From: Maratus speciosus
Lineage: Eukaryota; Arthropoda; Arachnida; Araneae; Salticidae
Assembly (NCBI GenBank): GCA_963932465.1
Contig: OZ010795.1
Location: forward strand, 478,506,806-478,570,805
Length of the DNA stretch: 64,000 bases
Direction: 5' to 3'
Below, in pieces: positions 10,719 to 21,607 of this stretch. How positions within the stretch are numbered: position 1 is the stretch's first letter; each line of letters opens with the position of its first letter. Position numbers and translations under genes: made by a program. Under the pieces are notes generated by a model that ran no database searches, had not been told where the DNA came from, and worked only from the letters and a program-made list of their open reading frames with translations.

Positions 10719-10985
10719 TTATTGTTTGACATTGTCACAGTGGAGATTAAGACATTTGTCATACCAGCGGACGATTTTTCCAGTACCCTCTTCATAGAAG
10801 ATTTCAGACAGCGTGTTTAGGTAAGTCTCCAAAGCTTCTTGGAGATTTTTGTTGGAATGGAAGCGCCGCCCCCAACCCAGACCTGCCTTCAGCTCTGGAA
10901 AAAGGTGACAGTCAGTCGGTGTCCAGCCCAACTGATGGTTTCACAAATTCGATGGGAAATGTTCGATCACCCGGGGTATAGCAAA
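10719..10985 (-). pseudogene. Mariner (SETMAR-type) transposase C-terminal remnant
   Basis: The minus-strand frame 10719-10931 contains 'TDCHLFPELKAGLGWGRRF' and 'YDKCLNLHCDNV', the C-terminal block of mariner transposases. The Asp in 'TDCH' corresponds to the third catalytic Asp of DD34D. The preceding bases to about 10985 still resemble the block before it but in another frame. No N-terminal domain is found nearby. It is an old truncated copy; flanks to about 10600 and 11060 may be its non-coding remains. Confidence 0.8.
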
Positions 10986-11059
10986 TACAGCCTGTGGCAT
11001 CGATTGGCTTTCTTCTACTTCGTGAATCTTACGGCTCGTCGGAGGCTAAAAAAGTAGCC

Positions 11060-11696
11060 TTCTTGAATAGATGTAGATTGATAGATAGATCCATAGCTAT
11101 TTAAAATTTGAGCATACATTATATTGAATATTTACCCACTTTTGTTTAAAATATACCTACCGAAGAATGAAGTTATTATGTCTTTTGCGGGACCTCTTGG
11201 TATTACCTTCCGTTATATGCTTCAGTGGGGCTCTTCAATATGTAAAAAAATAACATTTAAATTGCTAAAGCTAGTGTCTACAAATAGTGCGCACATGCAC
11301 AGCCGTCCCAATAAATCTTTTTTGTGGAATCTGGTTACTTCTGCTGCAAAATTATTTTTGAGATGAGATGGACTAATATTTAATTGAAAACTGCGTTTTG
11401 TAGTAAAAAAGTATTATCCTCGCCATCAGTAGGTACGGAATCCTCCTCATTCGTCATCTGACTTCTTGCACTTGTTGAGAAGTGTGCAATCTCAAGAGGC
11501 TTCCAGAATCCCTTTCTTGAAGGATTGTTTGGGCACCCTATAGGACTGACATAGTTGGCTTCTCCTTATGTTATTTTTTAGCCCCCGGTATGGTATGCTA
11601 TTTCATTCTCCCAGCTTATTTTGTATCCAAAAATAACGTTACTTTACAGACACCAGTCGTAAAACAAAGCAGTAGGATTATATACTCTATAGCAAT
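11060..11696. other. No recognised gene
   Basis: Contains one 80-codon open frame (11124-11366) without known motifs and unassigned AT-rich sequence. A perfect-looking palindrome of AATATATT-rich sequence lies further left, at about 10498-10530. Confidence 0.5.
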
Positions 11697-11915
11697 TTTT
11701 TAAACTTCTAAGCATCGCACATTTTTAATTTTTATACTGTCGTATTGAAAAAAAAAGTATTTTTAAATGCAATTTATTTGAAAACTGCATCTCTCAATTT
11801 ATTTGTGAAATATTAATTTTTTTTGTAGTTTTTGGAGCCATTTACTTAATATTGGCAACGGAAGTACCCCATTTCTGTAGAAAGTAAAGGGAAAATAGTT
11901 GTAACATATTAATTA
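11697..11915 (-). repeat. Partial copy of the mid-size repeat seen at 49.6 and 62.8 kb
   Basis: The stretch from 'aacttctaag' to 'aaagtaaagggaaaata' aligns with 62850-63055, and in inverse with 49690-49915. Shared landmarks include 'aatgcaattt' and 'ggcaacggaagta' (ggcaacagaagta elsewhere). The ends of the repeat are missing here. Confidence 0.75.
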
Positions 11916-12322
11916 TATATTTATTTTTGTAGCCCTTTTTTCATAACAAACGAAAGAAAATATAATTAAAATACGTGCTATTTTGAAAAAGAATAAACCA
12001 ATGATTAATGTTAAAACATGGAGCTATTATAAACTATATTTAATTTTAAGTATCTATATTAATGTTACAAACAAATGAAGGCCTGTGAATGATGAGACAT
12101 CCATATTTTTATCGAATTTATTTAACAACGGCATCTTTTTGCTGCATTTGTGTATTATTTCGCAATAGTGACGTCCTATGCCTACTTTACTGTAGATGTT
12201 TAGAGTGGATCGTAAATGTGGAATTCTTAAGCGGATGCGAATGACGTCATTTTACATAAAATAAAAGCGTATGCTGTAAGACTTTAAATTCAAATATGTT
12301 TTGTCCTATTTATGTATATGTC
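11916..12322. other. No recognised gene
   Basis: AT-rich sequence without a long frame or an obvious repeat structure. Confidence 0.5.
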
Positions 12323-12684
12323 GTAGGCTAATTGAGAAATCCGGCTCTTTGCAAACAGCCTAGGCTCTTTGTAAAGAGCCGGGCTAATTGGAGAATCCAT
12401 CTCCCTTTTACCAATTAGCCGGATATTTTTCAGGCTTATTGCAAAGAGCCTAGAAAGCGTTAGGCTATTTGAAAAATGGCCATTTATTATCCGATCAGGG
12501 TGATATTTTTAGCTCACGGGCTATCAAAGCCTGAGTCAAGGATTTCTAGGCTCTTTGCAATAAGCCTGAAAAATATCAGGCTAATTGGAAAAGGGGAGAT
12601 GGATTCTCCGATTAGCCCGGCTCTTTGCAAAGAGCCTAGGCTGTTTGCAAAGAGCCGGATTTCTCAATTAGCCTACGACATATA
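12323..12684. repeat. Left terminal palindromic block of the mirrored array
   Basis: The block is itself a fold-back: 'gtaggctaattgagaaatcc' at the left returns as its inverse at the right end, with centre near 12500. It contains many 'ggctctttgcaaagagcc'-type short palindromes. Confidence 0.88.
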
Positions 12685-12689
12685 TATCT

Positions 12690-14290
12690 TGACTTAGTTC
12701 ATTCTGATAAGGTGCTTCCATGATTATTTTTTGGGGTTAATTGGTTAAGGATAAAGGAGGAAAAGGGGGGGGGGGTAGTCCCCCCCCCTTAATTTATAGA
12801 AATGTGTTTTTCATGCAGAAATATTCGATTTGCTCCAAATTTGGTATACCGGTTTATTGTGTTAAGGAGCTTCCCTGATTAGATTTTGAAGCTCATTATT
12901 TAAGTATAAAGCGGGGAAAGGGGGCTACCCCCTTAAATTAGATAAATCGGTTTTTCATGATGAATTATTCGATTTGCTCCAAATTTGGTATACCGGTTTA
13001 TTAAGTTAAGGAGCTGCCTTGATTAGATTTGGAGGTTCATTAGTTACATATAAAGGGAGGAAAGGGGGGCTATCCCCCCGTAATTTAAATAAATGGGTTT
13101 TTCATGCAGAAATATGCGATTTGCTATAAATTTGGTATTCCGGTTAATTATGTTAAGCAGCTTCCCTGATTACATTTGGAAGATCCTTATTATGTATAAA
13201 GGGGGGAAAGGGAGGCAATTGCCTCTACCCTTAATTTAGATTAATGCGTTTTTCATGTAGAATTATTCGATTAGCTCAAATTTGGTATACTGGTTTATTA
13301 TGTTAAGGAGATGGCTTGATTAGATTTAGAGGTTCATTAGTTAAGTATAAAGTGAGGAAAGAGAGGGCTAGCCCCCCTCCCCTTAATTTAGGTAAATAGG
13401 GTTTTAATGCAAAATTAGTCGATTTGCTCTAAATTTGGTATACCGGTTTATTATGTTAAGCAGCTTCCCTGATTAGATTTGGAGGTTCATTTGTTAAGTA
13501 TATAGGGAGGAAAGGGGGGGCTAGACCCCCCCTTAATTTAGAGAAATGGGTTTTTCATGCATAGTTATTCGATTTGCTCGAAATTCGTATACCGGTTTAT
13601 TATGTTAAGGAGATGGCTTGATTAGATTTGGAGGTTCATTAGTTAAGTATAAAGGGAGGAAAGGGGGCTAGACCCCCACGCCCTTAAATTAGATAAATGG
13701 GTTTTTCATGCAGAGTTATTCGATTTGCTCCAAATTTCGTATACCGGTTTATAATGTTAAGGAGCTGCCTTGATTAGATTTGGAGATTTATTCGTTAAGT
13801 ATAAACGAGGGACAGGGGCTAGTTTCCCCTTAGTTTAGATAAATGGGTTTTTCATACAGAATTATTCGATTTGCTTCAAATTTGATATACCAGTTTATTA
13901 CGATATGGCTTCCTTCATTTGATTTGGAGGCTCATTGCTTAAGTATAAAAGGGGGGGGAAGGGGGGCAATTGCCCCTCCTCTTAATTTAGATAAATGTGT
14001 TTTCATGCAGAATTATCTAATTTAGTTTAAATTTTTCTAGGTTCATTCTAATAAGTAGCTTTTCTGATTAGATTTGAAAGTTCATTGTTTTCAGCATAAA
14101 GGGAGAAATGGGGGAGCTAATACCCCCACCCCTTAATTTAGTGAAATGTTTTTTTCATGCAGAATTATCTGATTTGCTTCAAATTTGGTATACCAGTTTA
14201 TTATGTTAAGTAGCTTCCCTGATAAGATTTTGAGGTTCTTTGGTTAAGTAGAAAGGGGGCAACGGGGACTAATGCCTTCATTTATTTTTC
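12690..14290 (+). repeat. Forward arm: ~10-11 units of ~150 bp
   Basis: Spacings between landmarks are 144-152 bp. Each unit has a GC-skewed core (a G run then a C run, such as 'gggggctagcccccc'), then 'ttaatttaga', 'tttttcatgcag', 'ttcgatttgctccaaattt' and 'ggtataccggttta'. Short open frames arise by chance in single units and are not shared. Confidence 0.92.
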
Positions 14291-14849
14291 GAGGGGCATT
14301 ACTCTTTGAAATAAGAGTATAAAATACAATTAGTGGGGATAGCCTGTGAGCTCAACGCAATCAGTTTAACGGGGTAATTTTCTTTTTATTAGGTTTATTA
14401 ACGCATAACCCTACCCAAACCCGAAAAATAAATTAAAACAGACCGTACCCCGATCCCAGCAAGACAAAATAATTTCAGTCTAATTGTAACCCGAACCAAA
14501 CCTGAGAGTTCCATTTAAAAAACCCGAAATCCCGAACCAAATCTTATAACCGACAAAAATATTCCAAAGATCCATAACCGGATCCGAACAAGACAAATTA
14601 GTTTCCATGGACACGCAATACTACCAAAACCTAAAAATTCCATTCGAATCAACCTGAAACCCGTCCCGAACCAAATCTTAACCGACAAATATATTCCAAA
14701 GAATTATAACCCGATGCAAGCCAGGCAAAATAATCTCCGTCCACCGGTAACCCGATCCGAACCTGAAAATTCTAAATGAACTCAATCCGAAACCTGGTTG
14801 TGGTCGGTTTTGGGGTTGACTTCAAATGGAACCTTCAAGTTCGGATCCG
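14291..14849. repeat. Spacer of the mirrored array with 'acccgaacc'-type degenerate repeats
   Basis: From about 14400 the spacer is filled with degenerate short repeats such as 'aacccgaaccaaa', 'tccgaacctgaaaatt' and 'accgacaaa'. No coding frame is visible. Confidence 0.75.
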
Positions 14850-16080
14850 GTTGAAAAAAAATTAAACTAAATCAGATAATTCTGCATGAAAACACATTTA
14901 TCTAAATTAAGGGGAGGGGCAATTGCCCCCCTTTCCCCCTTTTATACTTAACCAGTGAACCTCCAAATCAAATGAAGGAAGCCATATCGTAATAAACTGG
15001 TATATCAAATTTGAAGCAAATCGAAGAATTCTGTATGAAAAACCCATTTATCTAAATTAATGGGACACTAACCCCTGTCCCTCCTTTATACTTAACCGAT
15101 AAATCTGCAAATCTAATCAAGGCAGCTCCTTAACATAATAAACCGGTATACGAAATTTGGAACAAATCGAATAACTCTGCATGAAAAACCCATTTATCTA
15201 AATTAAAGGGGGGGGGGTCTATCCCCCCTTTCCTCCCTTTATACGTCACTAATGAACCTCTAAATCTTATCAGGGAAGCTCCTTAACATAATAAACCGGT
15301 ATATCAAATTTGGAGCAAATCGAATAATTTTGCATTAAAAACCCATTTACCTAAATTAAGGGGTGGGGCTAGCCCCCCCTTTCCTCCCTTTATATTTAAC
15401 TAATGAACCTCCAAATCTAATCAAGCCATCTCCTTAACATAATAAACCAGTATACCAAATTTGAGCTAATCGAATAATTCTACATGAAAAACGCATTTAT
15501 CTAAATTAAAGGGAGAGGCAATTGCCCCCCTTTCCCCCCCTTTATACATAATAATGATCTTCCAAATGTAATCAGGGAAGCTGCTTAACATAATTAACCG
15601 GTATACCAAATTTATTGCAAACCGCATATTTCTGCATGAAAAACCCATTTATCTAAATTACGCGGGGGATAGCCCCCCTTTCCTCACTTTATATGTAACT
15701 AATGAACCTCGAAATCTAATCAAGGCAGCTCCTTAATTTAATAAACCGGTATACCAAATTTGGAGCAAATCGAATAATTCATCATGAAAAACCGATTTAT
15801 CTAAATTAAGGGGCGTAGCCCTCTTTCCCCCTTTTATACTTAAATAATGAGCTTCCATATCTAATCAGGGAAGCTCCTTAACACAATAAACCGGTATACC
15901 AAATTTGGAGCAAATCGAATATTTCTGCATGAAAAACCCATTTATATTATTTAAGGAGGGGGGACTAGCCCCCCTTTCCCCCCTTCATCCTTAACCAATG
16001 AACCCCAAAAACTAATCAGTGAAGCACCTTATCAGAATGAAGCTAGAAAAAAAAATTTGAAGCAAATCGGATATTTCTAT
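14850..16080 (-). repeat. Reverse arm: eight units of ~150 bp
   Basis: Inverse-oriented units with spacings of 145-153 bp. It lacks the partner of the 13555 unit and of the innermost left unit at 14155. Confidence 0.92.
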
Positions 16081-16147
16081 CAAGAGTTATCGTGTTACGT
16101 ACATACGTACGTACGTACACACGTACATACAGAATCGGCGGGCACAT

Positions 16148-16306
16148 AAGCTCTCAGGCTTTGATAGCCTGCGAGCTAAAAATATCACCCTGATCGGATA
16201 ATAAATGGCCATTTTTCAAATAGCCTAACGCTTTCTAGGCTCTTTGCATTAAGCCTGAAAAATATCAGGCTAATTGGAAAAAGGGAGATGGATTCTCCAA
16301 TTATAA
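16148..16306. repeat. Right terminal block of the mirrored array, truncated
   Basis: It is the inverse of the outer half of the left block ('aatggccattt', 'agcctaacgctttctaggc') and stops at 'gattctccaatta', about 80 bp short of the left end. A (cgta)n-like stretch, 'acatacgtacgtacgtac', lies just inside it. Confidence 0.8.
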
Positions 16307-17388
16307 ACCCATAAATTATTTCTTTGGACTTTTCATATTTCTCTAATCGATTTCATTACTCGTCAAAAATTTCAAAGCAAAGAATACAAAAAAACTCTTC
16401 AAGGGTGGCGACAAACATTTAACTCTTTATATACTGAATTATGAATTCATGAAAATTTTATCTTCTAAAGAATTTTTCTTGAATTGTTTAAACAACGTGG
16501 GATGATTTACATAATTATTTAATAAATTTTAGAAGGATTTAGAAGGATTAATTTAATTTGAAATTAAGGATTTTGTGCAGTAATCATAACCCCATTCAAA
16601 TCTTTTATTTTAAATATTTATCTTAGTATTTTGTTGAATTAGGAAATGTACAAATATAATGTTCTTACAATATAAATATAGAAATATTTCCGAATTGAAA
16701 CACCCCCGCCATCCAATGCGAAGAAAGCTGAAAAAAAAAATGCAAAGGCAAAATAAATCATCCTTTTAAAAATATTTTTGTTTTGTGTAACCAATAATGC
16801 TTTTGGAACAATGTATCTATCATTCTAAACTGAATTAAAACTAATTAATTTAATATTAAATGAATTAAATGAATTTTATAACAAGTAAAAATTAAATTTA
16901 AAAAATCCAAAAACCCGACTGCATAAAAGCGAACGAATTAATTATTTCTCATTAATGTGAAACTATTTTTTATGTTACTTACCTATTTTTTTTTATTATT
17001 TACTTGTATTGATGACTTTTAAGTTGTGTTTAATTGTTAGTTCCTATCTATAAACACTGTTTTGATGAGGCCTATAGATGTCGATGAAGGTTAGAGTTGG
17101 AGTAACGCAGAGATCGTACCTATACAACTTCCAGGTTGTGTAATATTTAAAGGGAGCTTCTGACTGTAAAATAGTCAATGAAACATCGTCTTCATTTTGA
17201 AAGACCTATCCAAAGATATGCCACTCAATATAGTGCGTAAAAAATTTTTAGAGAGATTTTTTTTTTAAGAGACCTCATTTACTAAAATCCATCCAGCCGT
17301 TGAGATGTTCCGAGAGTATAAAGAAATCCACATACCCAGATACGCATGAAACACATAACCTTTCTTGGCAGTCGGATAAAAAGTTATT
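16307..17388. other. No recognised gene
   Basis: AT-rich. Sequence near 17280-17380 ('ccatccagccgttgagatg') resembles the tails of dispersed repeats, but I cannot assign a family. Confidence 0.45.
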
Positions 17389-17469
17389 TTAATGGTACGT
17401 ATAAGTATCGTCAGTAGATAAAGGGTTAAAGAATTCAGCCCCGCGACAGTTCATGTGCACAAATAAATT

Positions 17470-17567
17470 GCGAATCCGTTGCCTTCGATCTGCGCGGAGG
17501 CTTATAAGATTTAAAGTGCGAATCTTGTGCTTTCGATCTGCGCTGAGGCTTATAAGATCTAAACACA
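17470..17567. repeat. 48-bp direct repeat, two copies
   Basis: Units begin 'gcgaatc' at 17470 and 17518 and share 'tcgatctgcgc' and 'aggcttataagat'. Confidence 0.85.
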
Positions 17568-17939
17568 GTGAAAGCATGACTGATGTTACTTTCAATAGAC
17601 CAATTCAAGGAGACATACGAATTGAATATTTCTAACTAAGCGAAAAAATGCTCAAGCCAGGACTCAAATCCAGTATTTCTTACATATAAATATCTGCAAA
17701 TGGTTTCCACTTACTTGAATTATTTAGGTTGCCATGTTTTAAAAAACGGAAAAACGCTACATTAAATGCATTAAACTGATGACATGTTACATTTTATTTT
17801 CAAGTTATTAATATATACGTTAAAAACGAAAAGAAAAAAATGTCAACATTTTGAATGGACGATGACATCTATATTAAATCAATAGAGATAAGATTTAATG
17901 AAATACTAAAATACATGTTATGTATGATGGGTTAAGTAT

Positions 17940-18269
17940 GATGTCAGGAATTTTTTTACTGTGATTCATGATTTTAGTTCGAATTTCAAACAATAGATGG
18001 CACTGCGAGAAGTAACTGCTATTTTCAGACCCGATTTATGGTAATTCAGCATCTATTCAAAACATTTTAATCTCCTTTTTCGCATGAGAGAAGAGAGAGA
18101 CGGAAAAATCGAGCCTGGATTTAGTGCCTATTTCTTGCAGCGCCATCTATCGCTGTTATTTGTAACTAAATCTGGAAATCGCAGAATAAAAACTCCTGAC
18201 ATCTTAATATCTGTCACCGTTTGTAAGTTACTAATTTTAAAATCCATTAGTCATTTTTGGGACATCCGG
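17940..18269. mobile_element. Truncated relative of the 7097-7549 MITE
   Basis: It shares 'aacaatagatggc' and 'cagcgccatctat' arms and ends 'ttttgggacatccgg' followed by TA. The left terminal ~90 bp are missing, so the left boundary is approximate. Confidence 0.8.
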
Positions 18270-18813
18270 TATCTTTCCCCTCTTGGTTAATTCAAGAAAA
18301 TCTTTGTTATGTGCTGAAGATTTACCTACGTAGTGTTCGAAAGATCCATTAATGCACTTGACTTTTAAATCATTTCTCTATTATAAGACATAGATTGGCA
18401 ATTTTTTCTAGTTATATCTAAACTTTAGAAACGGAATAATATTAATAATTATGTCAACGCTAGGACAAAATTTTACTATCGTGAAATATTTTTCCATACT
18501 TTAATAACTGGTAGAACATTTCACTTAATTATTGCAAAATCAGAAAAAAGAAGCAAACAATACTGTTAATTTTGAAAAATAGTAGGAGATATATTTTAGC
18601 AGGTGCCATGTTATTATAAAAAAAATAACTACTTCTTCACCAGGAACTGAAGATAATTAATAAAATGAGAGAGTTGATTTCAATTTTTTTCGTTTTATTT
18701 TAGTCAATTCGAAAAGTAGGAAATTAAAATGTACTGATTAAGAAACAAAATAAAAATTTTCATTTACTTGAAATGATAAACATTATTTGACATCCTAAGC
18801 GTTTATTCACTAA
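18270..18813. other. No recognised gene
   Basis: AT-rich sequence with no long open frame. Confidence 0.5.
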
Positions 18814-19023
18814 CCCCTTGAGGGGCGGTGATATTTTTATGAATCCACTTAATTTTAATTCCCAAACGCCACAATGACAGCAGAATTTTTTTTTAAAGTC
18901 TTAGGTTTAATACATATGCGAAATAAAGCTTTTTATTATTTACAAATAAATTTGATTTCAAATTCCGGTGTCATTCATTAATTTCAACACTTTAGCAATG
19001 GAATTGCTTTGCCCCTGAAATGG
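18814..19023 (+). mobile_element. TTAA-type MITE (piggyBac-like), copy 1
   Basis: Starts 'ccccttgaggggcggtg' after CTAA (a mutated TTAA) and ends 'tttgcccctgaaatgg' before TTAA at 19024-19027. The CCC start and TTAA target fit piggyBac-type MITEs. A second copy faces it at 19089-19291 and a third is at 60897-61087. Confidence 0.7.
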
Positions 19024-19088
19024 TTAATGGGGTGAGACTCAAATTTTCATTTCACGTTGAACTATACAGTTCTCCCCCTTTTTTTAAA

Positions 19089-19291
19089 CCCTTTCAGAGG
19101 CAAGTAATTGTATTTCTGTAATGTTAAAGTCACACAGGAATTTTCGAAAAATTTTATTTCGAAATAAGGAAAAGCAATTTTATAACTTTTTTTCCACCAA
19201 AGTTATAAAAGCAAAATTTCATTAAAAGTTTCTACTGCAAATCTTGATTAAACAACGTGTGGTGTAATATATGTCACCGCCACTCAAGCGG
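19089..19291 (-). mobile_element. TTAA-type MITE (piggyBac-like), copy 2, opposite orientation
   Basis: Starts 'ccctttcagaggcaag' and ends 'caccgccactcaagcgg' before TTAA at 19292-19295. The ends match copy 1 in reverse order, so the two lie head to head about 65 bp apart. Confidence 0.68.
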
Positions 19292-19960
19292 TTAAGAGTA
19301 GGAGCAGTTTTCTATAAGTTAATGTATAATTTCGTAGTGTATTGTATAATATACACATTTTTCGAACCCATTTTCGAGAATTGTTTACAGCTTGTATATG
19401 TCGTAATGAAATGAATTTGCAGAACAAGAATTTCGGATCACGTTATTATGATATATATTTATAACAAAAGAGGGGAAAAAATGCCTGCTGCATATTTTGT
19501 GGAACGTATTTTCTATAAGCAGAGCTATTCAGATAAAACATTTCTCTCAATCTGCTGCTGTGTCAAAACTATGTAATTTGGGGGAAAAAAATAGAAAAAA
19601 GAAGACGTCATAGCAGGAGCTTAAACTTCATGAGTGGAATGCTCATCTCTGATGCATTGTTCTTGCTGATAAAGTATTTCTCTTAGAATGACGAGAATGC
19701 CACTGCAGAAATTACAACGTTCCACCTGCAGAATAACTTTAACAAAACAATGTTTGAATTATTATTTTAAAATAATCTCTAGTGCTTGATCTAAAACTAC
19801 TCTTGTCCAAATTAATGTTTTTATGACGCACATATCTTTTTACACATCTGCACTAGTTGAGGAAGTTTAATTTCAAAAACTGTGAATTTACGTTAAATTA
19901 AAATTTTTAACACAATTATTCAATTGTTAAGTAAACCGAATGAGTTGTAAATTTCCAAGT
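19292..19960. other. No recognised gene
   Basis: AT-rich; no repeat partner seen in this window. Confidence 0.5.
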
Positions 19961-19971
19961 GCCTGAAAAAT

Positions 19972-20041
19972 GTCCGGACCATGATTCGAACCAGGGATGT
20001 TTTGGCTGAAGTTTCCGATGATCTGCCACTCTATCACGGAC
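19972..20041 (-). repeat. tRNA-like SINE module
   Basis: On the minus strand the ends pair as an acceptor-like stem (gtccgtg/ccggac) and a T-arm-like 'ggttcgaatc' precedes the 3' end. The anticodon arm is disrupted. It belongs to the family at 20998-21071 and 21479-21552. Confidence 0.6.
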
Positions 20042-20207
20042 GAATCTGGAGGACATAATTCACCCAGCTAACCTTAGTGATCCGAGCATCTAGTCTGATA
20101 TCTGAATCAGCTCAACGGAATAAATCTCAGGTTATGGAGCACCAGTAAACACTGGGTGCTTAATTATATTAGATAAAATTCTTACACAATTATTTAATTT
20201 GTAAATA

Positions 20208-20901
20208 CGGTAGAACCTCGATTATCCGAAGTCTTTCGGACCGACCATCTTTCGGAAAATCGAAATTTTCGGATAATCGCGAATGCTACAATTTTAAGAT
20301 TAAGGATAAATATATGGACTGTTTCTTATTATGGTAACAAGTGCTTAATTAAAATAAAGCAATAGCAAAATAGAAACAAAAATAAATTACCTGAATTTTA
20401 ATTTTGAAATTAAGTACCTTTTACAAGTGTTTGAAATAATGTTCTGTTTGTTGCAGTTTCAATTCCTTTTGCTTTGAAGCTCTATCACGAAGTTTTTTAA
20501 TATTATCAGTTTACTAGTATCACAGTCTTTCTGCTGCTCCAGCCATGCCTAACCTTTTGCAAAACATTCAAAAGCTTTAGAATTGCTAATTTGTTCGTCC
20601 CACTCCGCAGACCAGGAACGAACACGGGAACTCAAATTAAATTTCAATCTAATCAAGTTACGGGAACTCAAGTTAAATTCAAAGGAATTCTAAGAAAGGG
20701 GATCAAAAATATTTATATGCACTCGTGGTTCGGAAAGGACCGCTTACACACACGGAATATGATAGTTAAACAAAAAAAAAGCTTTCAAAGTGGATTTTGT
20801 ACACAAGAAATATGATTGTTAAAAAAAAAAAAAGCTTTAAAATTGGATTTCGGTTAATCCAGCGTGTAAGTTAAAAGTTTCGGATAAAAGAGGTTCTACT
20901 G
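20208..20901. mobile_element. Pogo/Tigger-like non-autonomous element
   Basis: Ends 'cggtagaacctcgattatcc' and 'aaaagaggttctactg' are inverted copies and are flanked by TA (20206-20207 and 20902-20903). Such ends are typical of pogo/Tigger elements. It interrupts a tRNA-like repeat. A sister copy is at 42041-42693. No transposase frame is present. Confidence 0.85.
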
Positions 20902-20997
20902 TAAATAATATGAGTAGTAAATTTCCAATTGGGTGAAAGATGTCCGCACCAGGATTCGAGACAGGGATATCTTGGCTGAATTATGTCCTCTCGATTC

Positions 20998-21071
20998 GTC
21001 CGGGGTAGCTCAGTTGGCGAAACATTGGTAGCTTCAGCAAAGAGATCCCTGGTTCGAATCCTGTTCCGGAC
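20998..21071 (+). repeat. tRNA-like SINE module with an inverted partner
   Basis: 74 nt with an acceptor stem gtccggg/ttccggac, a D-arm 'tagctcagttggcg' and a T-loop 'ggttcgaatc'. The anticodon loop lacks the invariant T33, so I do not call a functional tRNA. An inverse copy at about 20942-20990 faces it, giving a palindromic arrangement. Confidence 0.65.
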
Positions 21072-21478
21072 ATTTTCACCCATTTGGAAATTTGCAACAC
21101 ATAGGATTTGTTTACCAATTAAATAATCGTGTTAAAAATTAATCTAATATAATTACGCATCGAGAGTTTACTGGTGTTCCTTTACCTGCGATTTATTATG
21201 TTGAACTGATTCAGATATCAGACCAGATGTTAGGATCATTAACCCTTTTGACTCGGACGTCTCTTACACAAATTTTATTCGGTTGACACCACTTTTTAAA
21301 AAGATGTTTCCTTCAAGTACACAATTTCAAAAATGCTCTAATTAAATAAGGTAAATTTTACTTTATTTTATTACTGGTACCTAAAACAAATTTTGCAAAG
21401 AAAGTTGATCTCCAGTCAGACTAGACATACAAGTGCAGAGGTTTAAGATTAGCTGGGAGAATTCGGTCCTCCAGATTT

Positions 21479-21552
21479 GTCCGGGATAGCTTATTTGGCA
21501 AAGCATTGGTAGCTTCAGCCAAGATATTCCTGGTTCGAATCCTGGCCCGGAC
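21479..21552 (+). repeat. tRNA-like SINE module
   Basis: 74 nt; acceptor stem gtccggg/cccggac, 'tagcttatttggc' D-arm and 'ggttcgaatcctgg' T-arm. Anticodon arm as in the other copies and not a standard tRNA. Confidence 0.65.
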
Positions 21553-21607
21553 ATTTTTCAAACACTTGGAAATTTACAATTCATGTGAATTTATAAATTG
21601 TAAAGTA

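Larger units (their letters stand above)
12323..16306. repeat. ~4-kb mirrored (inverted) array, fold-back-like element
   Basis: Two arms built from ~150-bp tandem units face each other across a spacer. The left arm (12690-14290) has ten landmark 'tcatg' sites at 12811, 12955, 13102, 13253, 13405, 13555, 13706, 13852, 14003 and 14155. The right arm has the inverse landmark at 14884, 15034, 15180, 15331, 15484, 15635, 15783 and 15928. Unit-specific variants pair arm to arm, and the midpoints of paired units are 14368-14370 for the five outer pairs and 14443 for the three inner ones, a shift equal to half of one missing unit. Both arms end in a related 'ggctctttgc/gcaaagagcc' block. Long inverted arms made of sub-repeats are known from Foldback/Galileo-type transposons; that class is inference, and no transposase was found. 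Confidence 0.9.

Noticed and set aside
12476..12697. Open frames in the mirrored array (also 13843-14025 and 15466-15648)
   Set aside because: Each appears in one unit only; sister units break the frame, so they are chance frames.
20998..21552. Functional tRNA genes
   Set aside because: Acceptor and D-arm look tRNA-like, but the T stem has a mismatch, the anticodon loop lacks T33 and the copies sit inside larger repeats, so they are tRNA-derived repeats.
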